Shown here in pieces: positions 1 to 11,014 of a stretch of DNA of 64,000 nt (positions are counted from its first letter, which is position 1; each line of letters opens with the position of its first letter). A program made the translations under genes and the position numbers. The stretch comes from Caenorhabditis elegans (lineage: Eukaryota > Nematoda > Chromadorea > Rhabditida > Rhabditidae): assembly GCF_000002985.6 (NCBI RefSeq), contig NC_003280.10:9544501-9608500 (forward strand), in the 5' to 3' direction. Under the pieces are notes generated by a model. The model saw nothing but the letters and a program-made list of their open reading frames with translations, was not told the origin of the DNA and did not search any database.

Positions 1-185
1 CCTTGTCATGACATGTGGTTAATTCTATGAAAGTTTGATAGAATTATGATATTCACATAAAACAAGGTTGTGATGTCTGGTGTTTCACAGTCCGTTGACT
101 TTTGATGCAATTCTTGGTAGACATCCTCCGACTATGTTTTAGATGTCATTTTCAAGTTTTGCAGTTTCTCGAAATATTAGAAGCC

Positions 186-1708
186 ATGTCTGCACCGAAC
201 TGCGCACGAAAATATGATATTGCTCGTCTTTCCAGCTTGAATTTTCAAATTTCCCAATATGTTTATCTTAGCTTGATAAGCTTAACTTTTATATTTTCTT
301 ATTTTGCTGTGAAAATTGTTCATCAAAAATCGATTTTCCAACTTTCCACTAAAATCTTATTATTTCACAATTTGGTTTCTGCGAATCTTCATCAACTTTT
401 ATACTTATTTTCCGCACTCCGAAGGCTCAACCTGGCATATTTCTATATTGACGAACCATGTGTTCCTCTAATATCGGAAGCTGACTGTCTACCTTACCTC
501 AAGGTTTTAGTAACTGGAATAAGTGGAATGATCTATGGCCAAACTGGTCTACTTTTGGAACGAGGTTGTGCAACTTTCATCAAAGATTATGATAAGAAGA
601 CAAGCATGTTTGTTGGGATAGCAATATCAATTGCCATTTTGTTTTTGAGCTTGATCACTGGAAAAATTATAATTTGGGATGACCCACTTCAAGGATATCT
701 TCTTTCGTGTGTTTCCTATCCAAGTCAAAGTGTTGAAAGATCAAGACTATTTGCAAGTATTTATACATTTATATCTTCATTCAATTTGGTTTTCTCAGTT
801 TTGTTAAGAAGATATAACAAAAAACTGGAATATTCGTAAGCTTTCTAAGTTGTTTGAAAAGTTTACTGTTCGTCAATTTCTGGAATTTTAGTTAAGAAAG
901 TCAGATGGCAAATCATGATGCCTTCATAAAATGAGTAAATAAACCTGATTAGTTTACTATTTTGTTCAAACTTCAATTTTGGAACGTATTGCGCTTAAAG
1001 GTACTGAAAACTAGTATGCACGAAAAACTTCTTACTGTCTACTAGATATCTTTAATTGCCTGAAACGCGGCAATATTTAGTGCAATTCAACTTCCAGACG
1101 TTTGACTCTTTGTAATTTACTTTTGCGTAATATCTGATCTCTGAAATTTCTGAATAGTATTTTTCTGATTAGCTTGTTTTTCTTCTCATTGTTTCCACTA
1201 CATTTGCTTCCAAACTTGGAAAACAAATTTTTGAATAAATCTAGAATATTCTAATCTGGTTTTTGATGTTTTAAAGTTCCATTAATGTTTTTTGAGCGTA
1301 AGAAATGTTTCAATTTTCCAGAACACCCTTTGTTGTTGGCCCGAGATTTCGGAAAAGAGAAGTGATTGACTCCACAAGTACAATATGCTTTTTGACATTT
1401 GTTCAATTCATATTCATGTTCATTTATTCATTCGGAATATTCACACTGAAAACTATTCGAAGCATGCTTACTTACAGACAGTACTATTTCATTGTTGTCT
1501 GGTTCTATGTAAGCACTTGAAATTTATTTTAAAAAGCTGAAAATTTTATTTCCAGACAATTCCATTCATTGCTGCGCTGTTTCCAATTCTACTAGTTTAC
1601 AGGATTCGTTCTTCACATGTTAGCCGAGTAACGATTATTAAAACATTTACAAAAACCAAGCAAACACAAGAAGAACACATTAAGCAATTGAAAAACGTTT
1701 GGAATTGA
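186..1708 (+). CDS. Serpentine chemoreceptor, class a (sra-like), intact
   Basis: Predicted seven-transmembrane nematode chemoreceptor of 329 aa, likely acting in sensory neuron membranes. Exons are 186-835, 1322-1508 and 1556-1708; donors are GTAAGC and acceptors TTCCAG. The start was chosen because an acceptor-like TTTTGCAG lies about 20 nt upstream and the methionine aligns with the starts of both sra neighbours (MSxxxCA). Family-like features are an early Cys, the block SGMIYGQTGLLLERG around residue 115, and a C-terminal QLKNVWN tail. Exon lengths (650/187/153 nt) and phases are identical to the gene at 4109-5198, so the two are recent paralogs. A possible AATAAA lies at 1769-1774. I assign Sra/Srab family from memory of the family pattern; the exact gene number is not recognised. 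Confidence 0.88.
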
Positions 1709-1937
1709 ACATAATGATTCCTATTTTATGAAATCTGAATTTTTGTAAATATGTGTATATTTTTTTGGAATAAATAATTGTCATTAGGAAAAAAATCGAG
1801 TGATCTTCTTTTCCGAATTTTCATTTTAATTTCGAGATAGTAAGAAAAGTTGCAAGTCATTTGAATTCAACGATTTTCCTTAATATTTCTGAATTTATTC
1901 TTCAAATGTATAATGTTTGAATGTTCCTCGTTTAAGT

Positions 1938-3147
1938 TCACTTCCACATATTTTTCATTTGATTGATATGACTTTCTTGTGACTGTTTCTCTAGTGTACA
2001 TCCAATCAATAATTGAACTCGATTCACGTGTGCCACGCGGATACGGTAGATCAGAAGCAGTGGGAGAAGCATTGCAATAAATGGAACTGTCTGAAAAATA
2101 TTGATATAGCTGGGTACAGGGACATAATTTCTTGATAAACATCCACTAACGCGTGTTTTAGTCGAAAAGAAAGCCCAGTTGTAGTAGTTTCTTGCTACTT
2201 TTTTTCTGACTTCTAAAGTTAAGATCTCAAAAAGTGTTTTCAAAAACTTACATAAATCCAAACTATATAAAAATAAAAATCCTTCGACTCAAGAGCATGG
2301 GTGTGCAATAAATGTCTCAAGACACTAACCCCAATGGAATAAATGAGCATGAGAACAAATAGGGAGAATGCTAAAAAACACACTGTTCCAGTGGAATCAA
2401 TAGCTTCTCGTTTACGAAATCGAGCAGTTATTTCGTATCGCGTTCTGGAAATGTTTTCCTTCATAGGAAACTGTTTCTGTTTTTGAAACTCACGAGAATT
2501 CAAATTTCTTGTTATAAATCTTCAATAAAATTGATATTGCAAAATTGAAAAGTATCAAAAATGTGCAAACGGAAAAATAGACAACAGAGTTAGCAGCACT
2601 TTGTTTTGGGAACATAAAACATCCGAGAACTGCTCCATCCAATGGGTCGTTCCACATTAGAAATGTTCCAGTACATACGCTACAAATGAATACAACAAGT
2701 GCAATTGAGAATCCGATAATTTTGCTTTTTCTTTTTTTATAACTGTTCAGGAATGTAGCACAAGTTCTTTCAACCATCAAACCAGTTTGTCCATAAATTA
2801 TTCCGCTCGTTGATCCCAAGAGAACTTGTAAGTATGGTGCACAATGAGCTTCTGTTTGTAGCAATTCGCAGGTTTCATGGCTCATAAAATAGTTTTAAGC
2901 TAAACAGTAGAACGGAGGCTTCAAGTCCGTATGCAAGTTGATATAAATTGGCATAGAATAGACTTTGAAGCAACAAAATTTTAGTTGACCATTGTAAAAT
3001 GGACTTTTTGAGCATTAATCGGACAGCTGAATATGTGAAGGACAATGTTACAACAGCGGCAGTCAATTCCACAAATTGAGAAATCACAAGGTTCAAACTT
3101 TCCAGACGGTTCCGGTCTTCCACTGACGCACATGTTAGGTTGGACAT
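1938..3147 (-). pseudogene. sra-like chemoreceptor with a frameshift in exon 1
   Basis: Third member of the local sra family, convergent with the gene ending at 1708. Exons read on the minus strand are 3147-2494, 2444-2252 and 2090-1938. The start methionine follows a TTTTTTCAG trans-splice-like acceptor. Exon 1 is 654 nt, whereas both paralogs have 650 nt; the exon 2 phase is conserved, so the reading frame does not join. The break sits at 2871-2877, where seven bases (GGTTTCA on the plus strand) interrupt the conserved E-P-C segment before the extracellular Cys. Everything on both sides of the break is still open and family-like. Either it is a young pseudogene, or the base count is wrong at this point. 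Translation from the internal ATG at 2885 would give only the C-terminal part. Confidence 0.75.
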
Positions 3148-4108
3148 AACTCTGAAAAAGGAACAAAGTGAAAAAAATAATTATAGCAAAGGGAAAACAA
3201 AGAATGAGTAAAAATTGGAAAAAATAATTATGGCTGTCTCGGAAAATTAAGAATGATCTAGAAATTGATATTTAAAATGTTCTTGTCAACCTCACGATCA
3301 CGTACTCTTCTTAACTGCCAAGTTGTCTCAGGAGGACTGGAAATTGATCTCATTTCACTAAAAACCAATAGTTTATTTCAGACGATTTTATAGTAGTTAT
3401 TATACGGTACTGCGTAACGTATGTAGTACAAATTCAATCCCAAAGAGGTTCTATTTAGAATTTTAGGCGCATGCACTGTTAGGTTGTATTTTTTTTACCT
3501 ATTTGGCGTTCTATTTCAAGAGATCTAACTCGATAGTATTTAAAATTAGTAACAATTTTAAAATCTGCTTGTGACGCCAAACTTATCAAAACAAACTGAA
3601 AGATGAAATTGTTAGCTCGTGCAGACGGTACATTCAAAATTAGTTTTTTTTCTAGCTAAGCTCTGTCTGCACGCATGATTAATCAGGCTTCTGCTACAAC
3701 CAAGTTTCTTCACAATAAGATTGTTAAATGTTTGTTATCAATGACAGAAAAACACTACAGGTTTCACTCTAACTCTGAAATTCTTGAGAATAATAAAAAA
3801 AAGTTAATTGAATTTGGAAGAACAAAATTCTGGATTTTTTCCTCATTTTTTGACAACAAAGCACCTGCTCATGAGTAATAATTATTTAATCTAAACGGTA
3901 CACATTTTCATTGTAAAATTTTTCATTAAAAACATTGGAGAATAAACTTTTTAGTTTGAAAAAGGTAATTAGAAAATGCTGACAATGTGTTGAAAACATT
4001 TGCATTATAATAATATTTTCTCCCAACTGTTCGTAACGAAACACGAATTTTCTCTTGCTGCTTCGTTTTTCCGGTATGTGAGATTAACTACAATAACAGA
4101 CTCATCAA
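3148..4108. other. Intergenic region between two sra genes
   Basis: About 960 bp upstream of the frameshifted receptor and downstream of the intact one. It is AT-rich. The only structure I see is a short inverted repeat, CGTGCAGAC at 3618-3626 against GTCTGCACG at 3665-3673. The open frame at 3675-3878 has no homology cue or splice support. Confidence 0.6.
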
Positions 4109-5198
4109 CTATGTCCACATAGCATTTATCTGTTTGATATGGTCATCTTGAGTCTGCTTTTCAGTAGTTATCCCTTTCATTTTCTCTGTCCGCCGAGCGC
4201 GGGTTTTGCGAATTCGGTAGATCAAGAGAACGGGGAACATGAGGGCAATAAATGGCATTGTCTGAAATCGATTTATTTTAAACATGCGCGAACTAATAGA
4301 TCATAAGAACTCACGTAGCACCAGGCAATCCAAAAATAAAATGTACTTGGCAGAATATCTTCCCTGATAATTCGCAGTATCAGAATTCCAAACGAGTACA
4401 TGAACATCCATAAAAATTGAGAAAGAGCCAGAAAGCAAATTGCTCCGGTTGATTCGATGAGTTCTTGTTTCTGGAATCGAGCTCCAACTTTGAAGCGTGT
4501 TCTGTAAAAAGTGGTCACTATTGCTAGTCGGGTTCACTTTAAACTTACTCAAATTCGAATCGCTTGTTATATCTCTGAATAAAAATTGAAACAATTAAAT
4601 TGAAAAGTGTTAATACAGTGGATAATATGGAAAATAAGTTGAATCGGGGAACAACACTCTTAGAAACTGCAAAACATCCAATAGTCCATCCTTCCAGCGG
4701 ATCATCCCAAAGAATGATAAATCCAGATGAAGTACTGCATACTAGAACTATTAATGATATACATACCCCTATATAAACACTCTTTTTAGTCTTATAAGTT
4801 GTTGCAAATGTTGCAAACGCTCTCTCAATAAGTAAACCAGTTTGTCCAAAAATCATTCCACTTGTTCCAATCATTAGAACTTTGAAATACGGCGCACATG
4901 AAGTCTCAGACTGTAATATACTGCATGGCTCACTGAGCATAAAGAATCCTCTGTAGAGCATCCCAATTGCCTCGATTCCATATGAGATTTGATAGAGATT
5001 TGTGTAGAATAAATTTTGGAGTAGAAGAATTTTTGTGGATAATTCGAAAAATGATTGATTAATTACTATTTTGATGGCAAAATATGAAGCGAAAAACGCT
5101 AGAATTATAGCTAAAAGATCCACAAATTGGGAAAGTTTCATGTTGAAACTATCCAATCGCTCGAGAACATCTGGAGCAGCACAACTTAAATTAGACAT
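4109..5198 (-). CDS. Serpentine chemoreceptor, class a (sra-like), intact
   Basis: Seven-transmembrane receptor of 329 aa. Exons on the minus strand are 5198-4549 (650 nt), 4501-4315 (187 nt) and 4261-4109 (153 nt), exactly matching the lengths and phases of the gene at 186-1708. The start at 5198 (MSNLSCA) is preferred over the upstream in-frame ATG at 5270 because TTATTTCAG lies just before it and the paralogs start at the same place. Conserved blocks include GTSGMIFGQTGLLIER and a charged cytoplasmic tail ending near HIKQINAMW. It lies head to tail with the frameshifted copy and opposite to the first gene, as expected for tandem duplication with inversion. Ligand and neuron are unknown. 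Confidence 0.88.
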
Positions 5199-7595
5199 GG
5201 CAAAATCTGAAATAATAAATATTAAATTCTGCGAGTGCAGTTTATTATGTGTGACAGAAAACATTATCAAAATTGATTTAATCTATAAAAAGTGTTTTGA
5301 TTTGCAGTATTTCAAACCAACTCTATTAAACCTGCAAATTTTCCAGAAAATACTTTACGGGAGTAACTAGGGAGAAATTATTAGCGAGGTTTTGAAAAAC
5401 AACAACACGTTTACAAATTCTAAAATGTGTTAAGCTCAACCACGTTTTCTCGGAAATTGAATAAAGACTTGATCAATTGGTTTTCTCTTCGGATAAATTT
5501 AGAATCTGAACTGCAGAATCAAAATTACTGAATCTTATGAAACTATAGTTTAAAGAGAAATGATATTTGAGTTCATCAAGAGCATAAAATGTTGGACAAA
5601 ATAAAACTCATACTTGTGAAAGTCTGACTTGACGTTAGCTAGAACTTCCATGAGAAGAAGATATGGATGATTAAAAACTGCGGTTTGTGTGAATAGTCTG
5701 ACTAGAAATATATTTGTAATTGATGAGTTCATAGAGACTATAAACACATTAAAGATCTTCTGTGATTTCCAAATTATCATTGAATTTGATGTGACACTTA
5801 AGATATTTGAAAATACAGAGAACCAAACTATAAGATAGCTGCACGCGGCTTTAATTTATTATTGCTGTTTTCGAAGGTGTGAAGATAGAAAACACTTTTA
5901 CATATGCACTTGTAAAAACTTGAAGTATAATTTTGAAAAGTTAAAACCGACTGTTGCATTGGTATTTGAATGAAGAATAAAACACGACCAAACTCGTGAA
6001 AGGAACAGTTTCATCCAATTTTCAAAAATTTTCCGCACTTCATGAAATTTCGTGTTATTACAAAACTTTCTCAATTTTTAGATAGCGAGTGAGTTATCCT
6101 TTCAAATAAAGCTTCAATCCAAAAAAAAATATTTTTTAAGTTTATTTGTGAGTTTACAACGCAGACGTACTCGCCTTGAAGGCCATGTTTTTTTTTAACG
6201 GAAACCTTTATAATTCTCTAAAATATCAAAAAAATTTAAAACCCAATAAATAAGGTGTCAAGGCGTGGGGTAAGGTGTGTGAGAGGAGCATCCATCTCGC
6301 ATCGGCCGAGTAAAACTTATAATTAAATGGGGACAGAAAACTGGCGTTTGATGCAAAAATGTCCTTACAATTAAATGAAACGATTATAAATGTGATATTT
6401 CATAGTGAACTATAGTTATAACTAAGCTGTACTATAAGTTATTGAATCAAAGACTAAACTAGAAATCCTCTTTAAGGAAATCGTCTGATCTTTTCTAAAT
6501 TCGAAAAAATGTAGAAAAATCACATTTGAGTATAAAATGAAATCGCTGAAATAAAAATTGGGTAAAGACTAAAACAAAACAGTCACCAATTTTTAGTCAT
6601 GTACTGGTTGATCAATTTGTAGACTAACTTTATTTCATTACTTAACGAGCACTTATTGCATTTATTTTATGCACGTTTACTCGATGTCTGCTTCTATTTT
6701 TCACTTATTTGAAAATTCGTCAGGTGTACTTTTATTGAAATTTCAAAGCCAATAAGGAAAACACTTTAAAAAATTATCTTCCAAATCGGAAGATAGTTCC
6801 GATGCTGTGAAATTGTCTCTTCCTTTACGCGTGAATCGAAAAATGCAATATTGAAAATAGCAATTAAAATTTTAGATTATTAGGTTCAGGAATCTCTCTG
6901 ACTTGCGTTTCAGTCATATTCAATTTCGAGAAAAACAAATTATGATATTAATAACTTTGTCACGTCTACTCTAACTATGAAATTATCCTAAACTCTTTGA
7001 AGCTTCCGTATGCGTAAGATTCCTTCAAAATTATAACTCTATCTATCTCAATCAACTCTGTGATCATTCAGTTCAAAAACTTTAGTGTTTCATTTTGACT
7101 GATTATCATATTGTAGCGGTTTTGGAATACGTAAGAGACCAGCTAACGTATGTCTTACAAACATCACCTGACATCCGAAATACAAACTTTTTGACAAGAT
7201 TTTCAGAGCACTGGAAATGTGAATTTATCACTTGACTGGAAATTGTTTAGAAAAGGCAAATCAGGAAATAATGGAATACTTTTGTGTTTGGCCTGCCGTT
7301 CTAAAAAAAGACAACTACTGTTACATGGAAAAATCATATTTCCTCTTCTGGTTTGGAACTCTTCTGACTTTCATTTGCATGGCAGGCAACAACAATTTTG
7401 AATGACAAACTTTAAAAACTACTCATCATATTCTCAATTCCCGTTTCTCATTTATATCATCTTATAAAAATTGGCACAATTTATTTGGATTAATAAAATT
7501 GTACTCTACTTGCGTCAGATATTATCAAACTCCTCCTTTTATAGACATGGCGAGGTGCAAAATTCAAAGTTTCAAATCTGAAGTGCCCCTCGCAA
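5199..7595. other. Intergenic region, AT-rich, one short open frame
   Basis: No supported gene. The first few hundred bases are likely the promoter of the receptor starting at 5198. A 44-codon frame at 7271-7405 on the plus strand encodes a short Cys- and Phe-rich, partly hydrophobic peptide beginning MEYFCVWP. It has no visible splice partner and is only noted. The rest shows no repeats or RNA genes that I can recognise. Confidence 0.5.
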
Positions 7596-7876
7596 ATGCA
7601 CCTCAGATTTGGTTTTTTCGCATGCTTTGTGATACTTTTTTTGATATCTGAAACATTTTCGTTTGACTTTTCTGGTTTATGGGGCACTCATAGAAATATG
7701 TTCTACAACACTAACTACATTGAGGTAAGATAACAACTCTAAAGTAAGCTTGAATCAATTAAATGCGTTTCAAAATACCAAAGGCCAAATTTAAGGTCGT
7801 CAATGCTCGAATCAGATTGGGATTGCACATGCCTTCTGAACACGATGATTTCAACACTTGGCTGAGAAAAAGATGA
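7596..7876 (+). CDS. Possible two-exon small secreted protein (tentative)
   Basis: Exon 1 (7596-7724) begins with a convincing signal peptide, MHLRFGFFACFVILFLISE, followed by a Phe- and Tyr-rich segment ending NTNYIE. It ends at a good donor, GTAAGA, in phase 0. A 59-nt intron would end at the weak acceptor ACCAAAG at 7783. Exon 2 (7784-7876) reads AKFKVVNARIRLGL and ends WLRKR with a stop, giving 73 aa. Intron length and phase fit nematode practice, but the acceptor lacks the usual TTTCAG, so this may be a decaying gene or chance. The mature part is basic and has no cysteine. I do not recognise a family. Confidence 0.35.
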
Positions 7877-8161
7877 TCTGCCAAATTATAAAATATACTT
7901 GGAAATAAGACCGGAGAGCAAAGCTTCGTGGATTTGAACAGCTTCATGCTTTAAACAACTTCAATTTGCTGAAGTTTGGTCACAGTTCAAACAGTACCAC
8001 TATTATTGTTCTCAAAAGTCTAAAAATAATGAGTATTTCTTACACTTAGATTCAATCCTTATAGTGCAGCATACTATCTAACATGTTTTAGACTTCATAT
8101 GATTTCTATTGTACATTGCATAAAAAGATACATTTCAATTTCGATTTATTATATCTAAAAG

Positions 8162-8751
8162 TTAATATTCTTTTTCCAACGTCCCACATTTGCTAATTTT
8201 TCCTCTTGTCAAAATGTAACGTTCGTCTTTACCGATCTGAAAAACCAAGTTTAGAAAACCTCTACCTTCTTCATGCTCACTTTTTTAGCTTCAAATTCCA
8301 AATCAGGATAGATTGCTAAGTGTTGATTGTAGTTGTGAATATTGAAATAAAGAGTATTGTCGTTGAAATGTGCATTTGTAACCTTCCACTGAAATTAAAA
8401 TACAAATGCCAAAGTTTAGAAAGATAGAAAGGTACATCAGTGGACATTGGTTGCATACCACCGTCTGGTCGAGATGAAAAGACTTTCAGATACTCCATAT
8501 ATTTATCTGTAATTGATTTCATTTTGAAAAAATCTAATAATCAGTTGTATACCTCTATTCCAAATTCCCTTGCAAGTATCATATGTGAAATCCCTCGATA
8601 CAAATCCTGGAAGAGCTTCAGTTTGGTCCATATCAATAGATTGTTTCAGAAGATTCATCAGTACATAAGCTTCTTCATCTGCATCGCGCTCGGCGCCAAA
8701 GCAAACGATAAACGTCAGAGTTAGGCACAGCAAATTGGAAAGATAACGCAT
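8162..8751 (-). CDS. Small secreted protein, NTF2-like fold suspected
   Basis: Four exons on the minus strand, 8751-8553, 8506-8436, 8388-8281 and 8236-8162, give 150 aa. The three introns are 46, 47 and 44 nt with good acceptors (TTACAG, TTTCAG, TTTCAG) and consistent phases. The N-terminus MRYLSNLLCLTLTFIVCFGAE is a clear signal peptide. The following ~130 residues have an acidic helix (LMNLLKQSIDMD), a Cys in FTYDTCKG and a second Cys near the end (SKCGTLEKEY). The pattern of an N-terminal helix, a GF-SRDF turn and alternating strands resembles worm secreted NTF2-like domain proteins. That is a fold guess, not a recognised family match. Function unknown. Confidence 0.72.
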
Positions 8752-11014
8752 GACGATTTCTTGAGAGAAAGAAGAATAAATTTATAAATTTTGGTGGAAC
8801 ACTGTATCAATTAATGTGTATTTAGGTTCACGTAAAAATAAAGCAACTTCTTTGACAGAATAATCTGGATGAGAACTGCCAGGTAGGCGAAGAATGTTTG
8901 CGTGCTTTTAAGGCAACCTGCACATGCCTCTACGACAAAAAATGCTGGCACGTAGGCACTGAAGGCGTACTCGTTTCCCATACAAAACCGCATGTGATCA
9001 CCGAAAGTTTAAATTAAATCGCAGGCATTAGTTTTCACTGTGAACGCAATTTTTCAAGCAAATAAACAGAACTTCCTTCCAATATTTTATCAAATCCATA
9101 AACTCATATATTTTTTCTGATATACTTTCCCCCTTCTTCACTCTCTAATTTAAAAATTACAATACAACCAAGGTCTCTCCTTCTTCTCAAATACTGACCA
9201 TGACAGAAAAAGAAAGGATCGATGTTCTGTTCCCGTCTCAACCTTTTGGTGTATACACAGATAGAATCTTTAATTTACGTCACATGTAAATGTTTTTCGT
9301 ACCTTTTCCTTTTAAGGTATACATAGTAAGGACAAAATACTTGTTGACCAGGGACAATTGGTTATTCAAAGTTAATGATCAGTATGTTCGTACTTATAAG
9401 GAAATGACGTTAAAATGTTTTAAATGTAGTGTATCCCGAGTGTGGATGTATTTTATTAATTTTTAAATTCTTTAATTTTGTTGTTTTTTTTTGTTGATGT
9501 AGTATATAACTTTTTGACAACAAATATACCTATTATAAAATTTTCAAAATTTGAAGAGCATATGATTTGTTTTGATCTTCGAAATAAACATTGAACTGTT
9601 TAATTTTTGTTCACTACCATGTCTTGCAAAAACCGATATGTCTCGGTGGACAACGTCACTTTCCATTAGGTCCACTTTTCTTCAATTGACCAAGGCCATT
9701 GTGTTTCCATTTATCATTTTTTCATCGGTTCTCATTTTATTTAAACAATTTTTTGAAACTTCACGGCAACTCGTGGGAACGGGAATCGCCATATTTTGAC
9801 TTTCCCAAAATTTGGGTAACAGATCAACTTTATATGGACAATATATACAGTCCAAGAAAGAAGTTTTTCCAAGTGTTTGCAATTTAATCGTTGTTCCGTT
9901 GAACTATCCCAATTACGTTTTGCCAACAAACTTCTTTTGACTGTCTACTTGAAACATTGATTTTTTTTAATTAAGAAATTAGGTTTCAGATCAAATAAAA
10001 ATACCGCTCATATGATTTTAATACCTAATTTTTCACATTAAAATTAGTTTGCCAAGACAGAAGAATAACTACCTGGCTGCCTTCCACGAAACATACGCCT
10101 ACCTCGACTTTTTCAGAAAAATTCTCAGCTAAACTAATTTATTTGAATTGAAAAGTGAGAAATGAAAATTCAACACCGTAAGAGCACCGAGCGCCCAGAT
10201 TAACGCCAATATAGAATTCAAAAATGGTGGGCAGGTAGGCAGGCGGGCTCGAAGCAGGTACGTCCCCTAAAGACGTACCTATCTGCCTAGCACGAAGGTC
10301 CTGAATTTCGAAAAAATTCGAAAAACTGTTTCTCCACTCTTGAAAATGGCGTGCTTCAAAGTTAAAGCACTTCCTTTACAGCTCCTATGTAGAGCTTTTC
10401 CTTCGAATTTTCATTAATTCCTTCAACTTCTCATCGGCTATATTCTGTGGAACGTGTTATTACAGTAGATTAAGACAAAATATGATGTATTGGTCGTTCA
10501 TCTCTCGACCCCTAAACACCCACCACCCGCTCACACACAACCAAATAAACTAGAAGAACCTGTTCTTTTTTCTGTATGTCGCCAATTTTTTGTTGATTAT
10601 TCTGCGTCTTCATCTTATTCTTACTACCGTCCCACCTGACATGAGTCTGGCTGGTCACAGTCGGTCCGATACGATATATTGTTATCGATTCGACTGAATC
10701 CTCCTCCCGACTGATCAATTTGTTCTCGATCAGATTATTTTTCTATCGGCGAGTTTTGTGGCTTGTGATTGGCGAATTGAACTTTTTTTTCCTTTTCACT
10801 TTCCCTAAACTTTGCAGAACTTGATCTTTATTCTTTCAAGCTTCAGGGAACTGTCTACAAATATTCAAACTTAGTTGTGAAAGAGTAAATCAAATAGTTA
10901 AAATCAAAATTCCCAATTTCTTTCTCCAATTATGAATTTCGAAGAGATTTCTTTGTCAATCCGTCATCATCTTTCCATAATCGTCTTAAATTGTGGAATT
11001 TCAGAGCTCATACC
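8752..11014. other. Intergenic region with dispersed GTAGGC-type repeat pieces
   Basis: No supported gene in 2.3 kb. Around 8868-8985 and 10075-10290 there are pieces rich in GTAGGCAGGC and TGCCTAC, a motif family seen again at 57.6 kb. The last few hundred bases are the likely promoter of the glycosyltransferase gene. ATTTCAG at 10999-11004 is an acceptor just before its ATG, consistent with SL1 trans-splicing. Confidence 0.55.
10257..10281. repeat. Short hairpin, AGGTACGTC arms
   Basis: AGGTACGTC and GACGTACCT face each other across a seven-base loop. The surrounding GTAGGCAG and CTGCCTAG extend the symmetry outward. It is probably part of the dispersed GTAGGC-rich repeat. Confidence 0.6.

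Noticed and set aside
3675-3878. 67-aa ORF between the sra genes
   Set aside because: No signal, motif or splice support; AT-rich chance frame.
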